Assembly (NCBI GenBank): GCA_964404765.1
Contig: CAYOLL010000036.1
Coordinates: 1 to 44,988 of the forward strand
Source of the DNA: CAYOLL01 sp964404765 [NCBI: uncultured Gemmatimonadota bacterium]
GTDB lineage: Bacteria > 4572-55
Reading direction: 5' to 3'
DNA: 44,988 nucleotides
Shown here: positions 25,401-32,880 of the stretch, piece by piece
How the letters are laid out: every line of letters begins with the position of its first letter
How positions within the stretch are numbered: position 1 is the stretch's first letter
Notes under the pieces: model-generated
The model's database searches: none
What the model was told of the DNA's origin: nothing
Seen by the model: only the letters and a program-made list of their open reading frames with translations
Program-made: the position numbers and the translations under genes

Positions 25401-27016
25401 AAACGGTCCGCTGCAGAATCATACCAATACAACGCGTCGCCGGCACGAAAAAACGGCTGCCCGGCTATAGCAGCGACCCGAATATTACGCGGCGGCAAAC
25501 CATTATCAGCGGTAAAACGCTTTGTTTGTACCGAATCCAGCCAGCCGTTCATTGTCTGCAATCCGGCATCCGCCGCAAATGTCAGACGGAGGACGCCTTG
25601 ATATTGATTGGCTGTGCCAAGCCAGACTTGTCCGGCGGCATCTTCTACCACGCTGGAAATCGTTTCGTCTATGTCCCGGATTTGCCCAAGTTTTTGCCAT
25701 TGGCCGCCGATAAACTGCAGCAAGGATACACCGGCCCGCTGTCCCACATATACAATATTCGGAAATTTGTAAGATTGGCCCAGCCCGAAGGAAGTGTTCG
25801 CCATAATGACACTACCGCTTTCGCTCCGGATATGATAGACCCCGTCAAACGTGGCGGCCAACAATCCGTTCGGGGTGGACAACAAGGCATAACATGAGCC
25901 TTTTAGCCCAGTTACCGCTGCAAAGCGGTGACCGTTCCAATAACTTAAACCGACATCGGTTGCCACATACAGCACACCGGCATGACGGACAGTGGCGCGA
26001 ACCGTGCTGTCGATACCAAGCCGCGCATCTAAAATCGTGATAGGGGAAGGCCACTCTACCCGGCTTAAGCCGCGATTTAAGGCCAGCCACAGACCGTCTT
26101 GCCGATCGACATACAAATTCCAAATCGTGTCATCCGGCAGGCCGTCGGCTTTGGTGAGGTGCAACTGCAGCGTCAGTGAGGTATCGGTCAGCAGCAGCCC
26201 GCCACGCCAGGTGGCAAAGCCGTAGCCGCCATTGGAAAGTTGAATTGCGTCAAACAAACGATTGTTTTTGAGCAGCGAATCGACAGGGGTTGAGAGCGGG
26301 CCGGCAGCCTGATGGTCATACCAGAACAAGCCGTTATCCTGAGTGCCGATTAACAAGCGCCGGACATCCAGCGGCAAAACCGCGCGGATCAGTTTATCGG
26401 CAAAATATTCGCCGCCCGGCGCAACTTGCAGCGAATCGTTCTTCAGCGTCATTAAGCCGACTTTTTCCTGATAAACATACAACTGTTCGTTCACCCGAAA
26501 TGCCATCAGAAACTGGGTTTGGGCCGGCCAAACGCGCACACGTCCGTTTTGCCACAAAAACAACCGGGCGTAGCTGTGAAAATAAACCCCGTCCTGCGTT
26601 GGGAAAATATGCCAGACATCGGAAAACTCACGATCATCGACGGGCACATCCTCCAGCAGCGAGCGATAGCGAAGCTGACCTTGTGCATCGGCATGCAGAT
26701 AGCCAAAGTCCGATTGTGCCCCAACATAGATTGTGCCGGAACTGTCGCAGGCCAGCGCCCGTACAATGCCGCTGTTGGTTGAAATATGCTGCCAGTCAGC
26801 CCCGTTATATTGCAGAACCCCGGTCCGATGATTGGCAAAGTACATAACGCCATGCAAATCCTGAGTAATGGCCCAATTTTCATCGGCGCCATTGTACTGG
26901 CGGGCGGTATAGTTCTGAATAAAGGGCAGCCCGGTTTCTTCCGCAAGAAGGGTTGCCGGCGGAAGCGCCAAGATTATAAGGCCGAATAATGCCAGCCGTC
27001 GAAAAACACATTGCAT
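22496..27016 (-). CDS. Hybrid: beta-propeller sensor, histidine kinase, receiver and class III nucleotide cyclase
   Basis: 1506 residues. Signal peptide (about 1-25); two periplasmic seven-bladed propeller-like regions (about 30-660); Y_Y_Y domain (about 670-750); one membrane helix (WWAYLIYICCIGGLGFMA); HisKA with His806 in SHELRTPLNG; HATPase with QQIMYNLVGNG, DTGIGIAP and GGTGLGLS; a linker; receiver with phosphoacceptor Asp1146 in LLDVMMP; class III cyclase with metal residues Asp1258 (FSDIRSYT) and Asp1302 (YYGDGIMA) and transition-state motif NTAAR; a C-terminal helical tail. The lysine that normally contacts adenine is Gln1298 here, so nucleotide preference is uncertain. The upper half resembles the hybrid two-component systems that sense polysaccharides; the cyclase output is unusual for them. 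AGGAC precedes the ATG. Monocistronic. Confidence 0.9.
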   Translation of the reverse strand: MQCVFRRLALFGLIILALPPATLLAEETGLPFIQNYTARQYNGADENWAITQDLHGVMYFANHRTGVLQYNGADWQHISTNSGIVRALACDSSGTIYVGAQSDFGYLHADAQGQLRYRSLLEDVPVDDREFSDVWHIFPTQDGVYFHSYARLFLWQNGRVRVWPAQTQFLMAFRVNEQLYVYQEKVGLMTLKNDSLQVAPGGEYFADKLIRAVLPLDVRRLLIGTQDNGLFWYDHQAAGPLSTPVDSLLKNNRLFDAIQLSNGGYGFATWRGGLLLTDTSLTLQLHLTKADGLPDDTIWNLYVDRQDGLWLALNRGLSRVEWPSPITILDARLGIDSTVRATVRHAGVLYVATDVGLSYWNGHRFAAVTGLKGSCYALLSTPNGLLAATFDGVYHIRSESGSVIMANTSFGLGQSYKFPNIVYVGQRAGVSLLQFIGGQWQKLGQIRDIDETISSVVEDAAGQVWLGTANQYQGVLRLTFAADAGLQTMNGWLDSVQTKRFTADNGLPPRNIRVAAIAGQPFFRAGDALYWYDSAADRFHQNMPSFSIENASWTSISNLVEIADGNVMLDMGDHFGFAKRLANDAYTWDQKSFGLARLTDFSPRGGYPETSGIVWLHSSEGLIRYDTRILKNAHVAFLALIQQVTVSPDSVVFFGHDAAGALPITLTYTHNAIRFALAAPSFEGEAHNRYQYTLEGFEERWSDWSAQPYAIYTNLSEGSYTFQVRARNIYGVISAGNAYRFKVLPPWYRTWWAYLIYICCIGGLGFMAHHWRIRQMLRQLEKERIINEKLRQLDRLKDDFLANTSHELRTPLNGIIGLAEAMADGSSGDISAMARANLELIIASGRRLANLVNDVLDFSKLKTREIRLERGQVDIRTLTDVVLTLSRPLIHGKKVELENQIPLDAPCVYADENRLQQIMYNLVGNGIKFTETGKVAVHCQTSADSSLLTIAITDTGIGIAPENFERLFKSFEQLEDANSRQYGGTGLGLSITRQLVELHGGAITVQSQAGVGSTFAFTMPIAANQPREAATSHIAQSHTASETAAATSHEWPKSLSEAQPIQTQPLESVISMQTIARVHVSANDDFALAPSDEKFHLLVVDDEPVNQQVLANHLLAANYRITQAMNGEEAMRLIASGQQFDLILLDVMMPRVSGYEVCQAIRQKFLPNELPILMVTAKNQTTDLVQGLAAGANDYLTKPFSKAELLSRIKTHLNLLRINSAYGRFIPHEFFHALGRDSILDIQLGDQIHGEMTVLFSDIRSYTTLAESMTPQDTFSFINGYLSRVGPAIKENNGFVNQYYGDGIMALFPKKPSDAVQAAIEMQSRLAQYNVERAIKKRKPIQIGIGIHTGSLMMGIIGDGKRMEAGVVADTVNTAARMEGLTKIYGASILMSEFTLAGVPNREQLKYRFLGKVQVKGKKLAVSIYDVYSGDSEESIRLKLQTKTDFDEGLLRYYQQDLIIALTCFKRVRDVNPGDKAAIHYLNRCATLLTEGVPENWQGVEEMTSK

Positions 27017-27496
27017 ATTTTTGTCCTAAAAGCGTTCGGTTTACGGTTAAGCAAGTAAAGTAATATGAATGCGTACGCAATGCAATGGTAACTTGTTGAT
27101 GTCTGCACGTGAAATTTATTAAGCCCAAAAATTTAAATAAAATTTTAGCGATTGATTATCATAACATGCTAATTTTCAGCAGCTTAGTGCTTCTTAGAGT
27201 CTTTGTGTTTTTGTGGCTGACGCACAATTCTGGTTGGCTAATGCAAAAAAACTATCCAGAGTTCCGGTAAAAAAAGTTGAAAATTTTTTGTAAAACCACT
27301 ATTATTAGTGCTCAGACGCAATATTTAGGAATATTTTTAACCAAAGTTGAAAATAAAACCATCGTTTTTATGGAAAAATTGTGGTTGACAAAAAAATATA
27401 GCTTCTATATAATAGTAAGGAATTGATAATTTAGCTGTTCCACGATTTTCTTAATATTTTACTTTAAGTTTAAGTTTAAGTTTGCTTGGGTTGCTT
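27017..27496. other. Divergent intergenic region, sensor kinase / folD
   Basis: AT-rich, no gene seen. It includes the folD promoter (27385-27413) and, in the folD leader, three tandem TTTAAG units (27463-27480). A GCGTACGC palindrome at about 27071 lies upstream of the kinase gene. No convincing promoter was found for the kinase. Confidence 0.6.
27385..27413 (+). promoter_or_regulatory. Consensus sigma70 promoter for folD
   Basis: TTGACA (27385-27390), 17-base spacer, TATAAT (27408-27413): both boxes perfect. Predicted start near 27420. Confidence 0.9.
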
Positions 27497-28393
27497 ATGA
27501 GCGCTCGAATTATAGACGGCAAAGAGATCGGTAGTCGGATTCAAACGAAAATTGCGCAAGATGTCCAGAGACTTTTGGCCTTGGGCTGCACACCGGGTTT
27601 GGGTGTTATTTTGGTGGGGGAAGACCCGGCTTCAAAAACGTACGTAGGCGCAAAGCAAAAAGCCTGCGAAAAGCTGGGTATCTTTTCGACCACGTTGAAC
27701 TTAAACGCGGCTATTACGCAAGCCGAATTGCTTGACCAAATCCATGCCTGGAATGAAGATAGTCGTTTTCATGGTATTTTGGTCCAGATGCCGCTCCCGT
27801 CACATATTGAAAGTGACGCTATCATTTATGCCATTGATCCACGTAAGGATGTCGACGGTTTTCATCCGATAAATGTTGGCAAAATGATGATTGGAGACGA
27901 TTCCGGCTTTTTACCGTGCACCCCCGCCGGCGTGCAAAAGCTATTGCAATATAGCGATGTGAATCCGGCCGGTCGTCATGTGGTGATTGTCGGACGCAGC
28001 AACATTGTGGGCAAACCGTTGGCGGCGATGCTGATGCAGAAAAAAGACGGCGCTAACGCGACCGTTACCATTTGTCATTCAGGAACAAAAAATATTGTGG
28101 ATTATACACGTCAGGCCGATATTTTAGTGGCGGCCATGGGCAAAGCCGAGTTCATTAAAGCGGATATGATCAAACCCGGCGCAGTCGTAATTGACGTTGG
28201 TGTTAATAGGGTTGCTGACGCTGCACGCAAGAGTGGCTATCGGTTAGTCGGAGATGTTGATTATGACGGTGTGGCGGGAAAGGCGTCGGCAATTACGCCT
28301 GTGCCCGGCGGAGTAGGCCCCATGACGATTACCATGCTGTTATATAATACCGTCCGTGCCGCACAACGATTTTTTGAAACACGATCCAAATGA
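27497..28393 (+). CDS. folD: Bifunctional methylenetetrahydrofolate dehydrogenase / methenyltetrahydrofolate cyclohydrolase
   Basis: 298 residues from the ATG at 27497 (a TTG at 27482 would add only five residues and is unlikely). Catalytic Tyr49 and Lys53 lie in TYVGAKQKACEKLGI; PLPSHIESDAI, DPRKDVDGFHP and the NADP-site VVIVGRSNIVGKP are typical, and the end ITPVPGGVGPMTITML is the family signature. It interconverts methylene- and formyl-tetrahydrofolate in the cytoplasm, feeding purine, methionine and formate pathways. It is transcribed from a consensus promoter and probably reads into the solute-binding protein gene 10 bp downstream. Confidence 0.97.
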   Translation: MSARIIDGKEIGSRIQTKIAQDVQRLLALGCTPGLGVILVGEDPASKTYVGAKQKACEKLGIFSTTLNLNAAITQAELLDQIHAWNEDSRFHGILVQMPLPSHIESDAIIYAIDPRKDVDGFHPINVGKMMIGDDSGFLPCTPAGVQKLLQYSDVNPAGRHVVIVGRSNIVGKPLAAMLMQKKDGANATVTICHSGTKNIVDYTRQADILVAAMGKAEFIKADMIKPGAVVIDVGVNRVADAARKSGYRLVGDVDYDGVAGKASAITPVPGGVGPMTITMLLYNTVRAAQRFFETRSK

Positions 28394-28403
28394 GGGAAAA
28401 CTT

Positions 28404-29873
28404 ATGCGCATAACCTATCGAATTTTATACGGACTGCTGATTTGGAGCTGGTTGATTCATTCCGTCGGCGCTCAGGAAGCTCAAGAAGAGAAAATCAAAT
28501 TGATCTATGAGCGAGTGTGGGAAGCGCCGGAAGTCTTTGCGCCCATGATCGAAGCTTATCAAAGGAATCATCCGAATGTAGAGATTGAGTACAAACAAAC
28601 GCCCATCGCCAACTATATCAGCAACCTCAAGCCGTCGCTGGACGCCGGCGTTGGCCCGGATATGTTTGAAATCCATGCTAACTGGCTGCCCTATTATATT
28701 GGGGAATTAATGCCCATCCCTGAAAACGTTTATTCCCAATCCGAATATGCCAGCACCTTCCACGATTTCGTGACCAAAGCCTTTCTGGATAAGGGCCAGT
28801 TATGGGCGATTGCGCTGGAAGCCAATACGTTTTCGCTGTTTTATAACAAAGATATTTTCAAGCAAGCCGGTTTGCCGGACATTCCGCCGCGTTCGTGGGA
28901 TGAACTGATCGAATATGCTGTGGCCATTAAGAATAAGACCGGTAAATACGGTATTGCGCTGGGTACCGCCCGCACCACCCCGCAAGACCACAATGTGTTG
29001 GAGATGTTCGCCGTCCAAAACGGCGCGAAACCCATCTCCGACGATTTGAAAAAGTCTATGGTGGATTCCCCGCAGTTTGTTGAGGCCCTTGAATTCTACA
29101 CCTCATTTGTTACCAAATACGGTGTCTGGCCAGCCAGCACGCTCGAAGGCGGCGCCGCTTTTAAAAGCGGTGACTTGGGGATGTTGATCAACGGAAGTTG
29201 GTTTATCAATGCCGCTGTGAGCAGCGGTTTTAATGTGGGTACAGCGAATGTGCCGCAGAAAAATCCGGCCCAGCCCTACACCCATGCGACTTTTTGGGGT
29301 GAAGTCGTTTCCAAAGATTGCAAGCATCCGGAGATCGCCTGGGATTTCATCAAATTTTGCTCCAACCGCGATAATGTTCGCCACTTTTTTCGCGAGACCA
29401 AACGCCCGCCTTCCCGGCGTGACCTGTTGTATATGACGGCGGACGATCCGGCGGTGCAAATGCTGATCCCGCCTTTTATCAACCAGGCCGTGTATGCCGG
29501 TATGTGGTTCAAACCGTGGGAAGATGCCTGGAAAACAGCGCAGTTGGATGCCATCGACGCGGTTATTCTGGCGGGCATGACTCCGGAAAACGCGCTTAAA
29601 GTCGCGGCAGAAAAAGAAACCGGACAGCTTGAAAATTATTGGCGGAGCACCGAATATTCGGCGCCGGCCAAAACCATTGAACGCACGGAAGTCAAAGCCG
29701 GGCCGAACGAAGACCTTTATACGGTTCTGCCGGGTGACAATCTGCGCCAGATCGCTCAACTTTTCTACAGCGATCCGGATAAGTGGAACAAGATTTACGA
29801 TAGAAATTTAGATCGAATTATCCACCCGGCTTATATCTACAACGGCCAGGTGCTTATTATCCCTAAAAATTAG
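28404..29873 (+). CDS. Extracellular solute-binding protein (family 1) with C-terminal LysM domain
   Basis: 489 residues from the ATG at 28404, preceded by GAGGG; a longer frame from 28356 would overlap folD and hide the signal peptide (about 1-26). Residues about 30-410 form a sugar-type periplasmic binding protein (WEAPEVFAPMIEAYQRNHPNVEIEYKQ split in two, LEANTFSLFYNKDIFKQAGL, INGSWF). After a linker, about 435-489 is a LysM domain (LYTVLPGDNLRQIAQ, then YNGQVLIIPKN). LysM binds N-acetylglucosamine in peptidoglycan, so the receptor is probably tethered to the wall. No transporter permease or ATPase is nearby; a membrane signalling protein follows 40 bp on, so it may be a sensor component rather than an importer part. 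Confidence 0.9.
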   Translation: MRITYRILYGLLIWSWLIHSVGAQEAQEEKIKLIYERVWEAPEVFAPMIEAYQRNHPNVEIEYKQTPIANYISNLKPSLDAGVGPDMFEIHANWLPYYIGELMPIPENVYSQSEYASTFHDFVTKAFLDKGQLWAIALEANTFSLFYNKDIFKQAGLPDIPPRSWDELIEYAVAIKNKTGKYGIALGTARTTPQDHNVLEMFAVQNGAKPISDDLKKSMVDSPQFVEALEFYTSFVTKYGVWPASTLEGGAAFKSGDLGMLINGSWFINAAVSSGFNVGTANVPQKNPAQPYTHATFWGEVVSKDCKHPEIAWDFIKFCSNRDNVRHFFRETKRPPSRRDLLYMTADDPAVQMLIPPFINQAVYAGMWFKPWEDAWKTAQLDAIDAVILAGMTPENALKVAAEKETGQLENYWRSTEYSAPAKTIERTEVKAGPNEDLYTVLPGDNLRQIAQLFYSDPDKWNKIYDRNLDRIIHPAYIYNGQVLIIPKN

Positions 29874-29913
29874 TTGCGATACTCTTGGATGATGCTAAGA
29901 AAGGAACCGGTTC

Positions 29914-31422
29914 ATGGCTGAAAAACCCGAAAGCGCCCAGGCGAAACCCGCTCAACCCGCCAAGAGCGCGACCCAACCCACTCCGGTGGCCACGCCCTTG
30001 AAGCGTCGGACATTGCGGCAAAAGTTCATGACGTTCATTATGATTACAGTTATCGGTATTTTGAGCGTCAACGCTATCGCCACGATCGTCATGAAGACGT
30101 TTGAACGGCGCGAACTTATCAAAACCAAGCAGGAAGAATTAGAGCGCGACCTCAAAAACAAGTCCATCATTTATGCGGAGTTTGCCTCACGCAACCTGTT
30201 GGCGTTGTATCAGGCCTACTATAATCCGCCATTGACCGGCGCAACGATGGATCCAAACCAGGCTTTCAAGAAATTTTTTGTCACGCCGATGCAGGACCGG
30301 CTTAGCAAAAATCCGGATATTCAATACATGTATATCTTCACGGTTTCGCCGGAAATGATTTTTGACTCGGTGGAATTGGCGCAGGGCCGGTATGTGGGCG
30401 ATAAATCCCGCGTGATTGAAGATAAGAATCTGACCGCGCGCGTTCAGGCCAAACAAATCGATGTGCGTGAATTGGTCCTTGACGGCCAGCCGAAATTGGA
30501 CATCCTCATGCCTATCGTCGACGAATACGGCGCGCACGTATACTCTTTTCAATACATCATTTCCTACGACAATCTGCACAAAAGTTTGGCGGTTTTGAAT
30601 CGGCAAATTACCCGCACGACCTATCAAAGTATTTTAATCATCGTGCTGTTGATGTTGGTTAGTATGTTTGTTTCCTATATCATGGCCAACCTATTGGCGC
30701 AGAAAATTACCGAGCCGATTCAAAAGCTGGTAGATGAATCCACCGTTATCGCCGACGGCAACTATGACCACTCCATTGACGTGGTCTCCGATGATGAAGT
30801 CGGTATTCTGGCCGATAAGTTTGAAGGCATGCGTAAAGCCATTAAGCAAAACATCCGCGATATTGCCCGCAAAGCCATGGGTCTTGAAGGCAGCCTTGAA
30901 TTATTCAGCTTTCCGGACCTTATCAATTTTATTTGTATGGGTCAGATGGTTGGCATGTTAAAGATGGAAAGTCCGACGGCCAAAGGCGAGATTTACTTTA
31001 AAGGTGGCGATATTGTTCATGCGCATATTAATAACACCGTTACCGGCGAAGAGGCGATCTATAAGTTCTTTGTGTGGACTAAAGGCAGTTTTGAATTTGA
31101 AAACGGCAAAAAAACGGAGCAAACGACCGTAACCGAACATTGGCAACATTTACTAATGGAAGGCGCGCGGCAAACAGATGAAATGGACGTTATTCGTCAC
31201 CTGATCCCGACCCATGACGCCGTTTTAAAGATTTCCACCAAGCCCAGCAAGGCCCAAAAGGAAATCAAACTGACACAAGATGAGATGGAAGCCATTCGAT
31301 TGATTCAAACTAACAAAGTTGTCTCCAAGATTATCGAGAAGAGCAGCCACGGCGAGTTTGAAACCTATAAAATTTTGTATAGCCTGGTTTCGTCCGGTTT
31401 GGTAGAAGTCGCGGACAAATAA
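29914..31422 (+). CDS. Membrane sensor with HAMP and PATAN (DUF4388) domains
   Basis: 502 residues. An unusual Pro/Ala/Lys-rich cytoplasmic start (1-30) precedes membrane helix 1 (about 38-60), a periplasmic sensor region (about 61-235), helix 2 (about 239-262), HAMP (about 262-318), a PATAN/DUF4388 domain (about 325-420, GSLELFSFPDLINFICMG), and a C-terminal winged-helix-like segment (about 450-500). PATAN domains occur in bacterial signalling adaptors and are thought to mediate protein contacts rather than catalysis. AAGGAA precedes the ATG. It sits 40 bp after the solute-binding protein and before the STAS/kinase genes, which suggests it carries an envelope signal to them. No catalytic output domain is present. 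Confidence 0.85.
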   Translation: MAEKPESAQAKPAQPAKSATQPTPVATPLKRRTLRQKFMTFIMITVIGILSVNAIATIVMKTFERRELIKTKQEELERDLKNKSIIYAEFASRNLLALYQAYYNPPLTGATMDPNQAFKKFFVTPMQDRLSKNPDIQYMYIFTVSPEMIFDSVELAQGRYVGDKSRVIEDKNLTARVQAKQIDVRELVLDGQPKLDILMPIVDEYGAHVYSFQYIISYDNLHKSLAVLNRQITRTTYQSILIIVLLMLVSMFVSYIMANLLAQKITEPIQKLVDESTVIADGNYDHSIDVVSDDEVGILADKFEGMRKAIKQNIRDIARKAMGLEGSLELFSFPDLINFICMGQMVGMLKMESPTAKGEIYFKGGDIVHAHINNTVTGEEAIYKFFVWTKGSFEFENGKKTEQTTVTEHWQHLLMEGARQTDEMDVIRHLIPTHDAVLKISTKPSKAQKEIKLTQDEMEAIRLIQTNKVVSKIIEKSSHGEFETYKILYSLVSSGLVEVADK

Positions 31423-31545
31423 TTCGGCAATGTTATCAAAAGGCAGTGTCGCAAAGGCACAAGTCTTTGTGAGTTCTGCAATAAGAAGGGCAGGAAATCG
31501 TTTAGCATTTGATCTGCCAAAAATAACCCTTAAGCTAAATTGCCA

Positions 31546-31576
31546 TTGTTAAAAATAGACCGGCTTTGCCTATAAT
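31546..31576 (+). promoter_or_regulatory. Possible internal promoter for the partner-switching genes
   Basis: TTGTTA (31546-31551), a long 19-base spacer and a perfect TATAAT (31571-31576). A start near 31583 would leave a leader of about 20 bases to the ATG at 31602. Confidence 0.45.
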
Positions 31577-31601
31577 GATTCAGCCTCTTAATAAAAGGAA
31601 T

Positions 31602-32393
31602 ATGTTTGTGGAAAATTTTATGCGGCAAACTTCGTCGCTCGATCCAAGGGTTTCCATAATCAATTTTTCCGAACCTGTTACATTTTCACAGGTAGACGAC
31701 GTAATTCGCAATAGCATCGAAAGTAATTTTTTATATCTTGTGATAGATTGCAGCAATATTTCCCGATTGGATTATCCGGCTTTGGGTGAGTTGATCGGTT
31801 TGCGCAGTCAACTTAAGAAAAAAGGTGGCGATGTTATCCTGTTCAATCTGGCGCCGGATATTGAGCAACAATTCAATCTGGTTGGGATTCAAAATGTTAT
31901 TCGGACGGCAGAGAATGAACACGATGCGATCAAAAAATTTCAGTGGTTTCTCAATCTGGAAAGCGAGACAGTGCTGCTTCAGTTTCCCGGGACGATGGAT
32001 TACGTGCCCGGCATTCGTTTTATGATCTCGCATGTTGCGACGATCCGAGGATTTTCCAAAAAAGACGCCTATCGGATAGAGACTATTGTCGACGAACTAT
32101 GCAATAACGCGATTGAACATGGCGTGGAGAAAGACAGCCATTTTTCGATCAAAATTCGTTGTCGCATTGACAAGGAAAAATTTTGTCTGACAATAGTTAA
32201 TCCCGGTGATCCGGGTCAGTATGATGATGCCTATCTGAACCGCTTGCGGGAGGCCGTTAAATCCGCATCACAGCCTGGAAATGTCCGGGGCCGCGGGTTG
32301 CCGATTGTTTCTATGCTGGCTGATAAGCTGGACTTCTTTATCGAAGATGGCGGCGTCGCCGTGTATATCGAAAAGATGAAGAAAAATGATTAA
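31602..32393 (+). CDS. STAS-like domain fused to RsbW-type anti-sigma kinase
   Basis: About 263 residues. The start is uncertain: an ATG at 31602 or GTG at 31608 follows AAAGGAA, and an ATG at 31575 has no ribosome site. N-terminal STAS-like domain (about 15-110) with DYPALG at 57-62 where phosphorylatable STAS proteins have D-S-S/T-G-L-G, so the phosphoacceptor appears lost. The C-terminal HATPase (about 125-260) has the N box VDELCNNAIEHG (Glu165, Asn168/169) and GRGLPIV; the DxGxG box reads NPGDPG. Such kinases phosphorylate STAS partners or bind sigma factors. Fusion to a silent STAS domain could give self-inhibition. The free STAS protein is encoded 63 bp downstream. Confidence 0.87.
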   Translation: MFVENFMRQTSSLDPRVSIINFSEPVTFSQVDDVIRNSIESNFLYLVIDCSNISRLDYPALGELIGLRSQLKKKGGDVILFNLAPDIEQQFNLVGIQNVIRTAENEHDAIKKFQWFLNLESETVLLQFPGTMDYVPGIRFMISHVATIRGFSKKDAYRIETIVDELCNNAIEHGVEKDSHFSIKIRCRIDKEKFCLTIVNPGDPGQYDDAYLNRLREAVKSASQPGNVRGRGLPIVSMLADKLDFFIEDGGVAVYIEKMKKND

Positions 32394-32456
32394 GCAAAGA
32401 TATTAAAGTATCTTGCGATTGTATTCGTTTAACTTTACAAACTGGAGGAGTTGTAA

Positions 32457-32810
32457 ATGCCAACGGAAATTAACATCAAGACCCAGGAAGTACCGGGAGC
32501 TGCCAATAAGAAGATCATGGTCTTCGAAGGGTCTTTGGACGCCACAAACATTGAGAGCGTGGCGCAGCAGGTTCAAGAAATTTTGTCATCGGGGGTCAAG
32601 CATATTATCGCCGATTTCAATAAACTGCGCTATTTAAACAGCACTGCGTTAGGGCATATCATCAATTTTAATAAGCAGGCTAAAAATCAAGGCGGTTCAT
32701 TTGTACTGGTAAATGTCAATGAAAATGTGTACGAAATCTTTGACATTGTGGGTGCCACAAGCATTTTGAGCTTTTTCCCATCGGCTGACAAGGCCATTGC
32801 CGCGACTTGA
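32457..32810 (+). CDS. STAS-domain anti-sigma factor antagonist
   Basis: 117 residues, one STAS domain: VFEGSLDATNIESV, IIADFNKLRYLNSTALGHII, FVLVNVNENVYEIFDIVG. The phosphorylation loop carries Ser62 and Thr63 in NSTALG, so this copy can be phosphorylated, unlike the fused domain before it. GGAGGAG is at 32444-32450. It is the likely substrate of the adjacent kinase and of a SpoIIE phosphatase; the dephosphorylated form would bind the kinase and free its target. No sigma factor gene is in the window. Confidence 0.92.
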   Translation: MPTEINIKTQEVPGAANKKIMVFEGSLDATNIESVAQQVQEILSSGVKHIIADFNKLRYLNSTALGHIINFNKQAKNQGGSFVLVNVNENVYEIFDIVGATSILSFFPSADKAIAAT

Positions 32811-32880
32811 TATTGCCTCAATAAAAAATTTTGGATGAAGGGCCGCTGACGCCGCGAATTGTTTCCTTGAGGCTGATATC

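Noticed and set aside
27061-27110. Promoter for the hybrid sensor kinase near the GCGTACGC palindrome
   Set aside because: A TTGCAT / TACTTT pair can be drawn on the minus strand but both boxes are poor.
29103-29759. Minus-strand open frame of 218 codons
   Set aside because: Antisense to the solute-binding protein; no motif or start signal.
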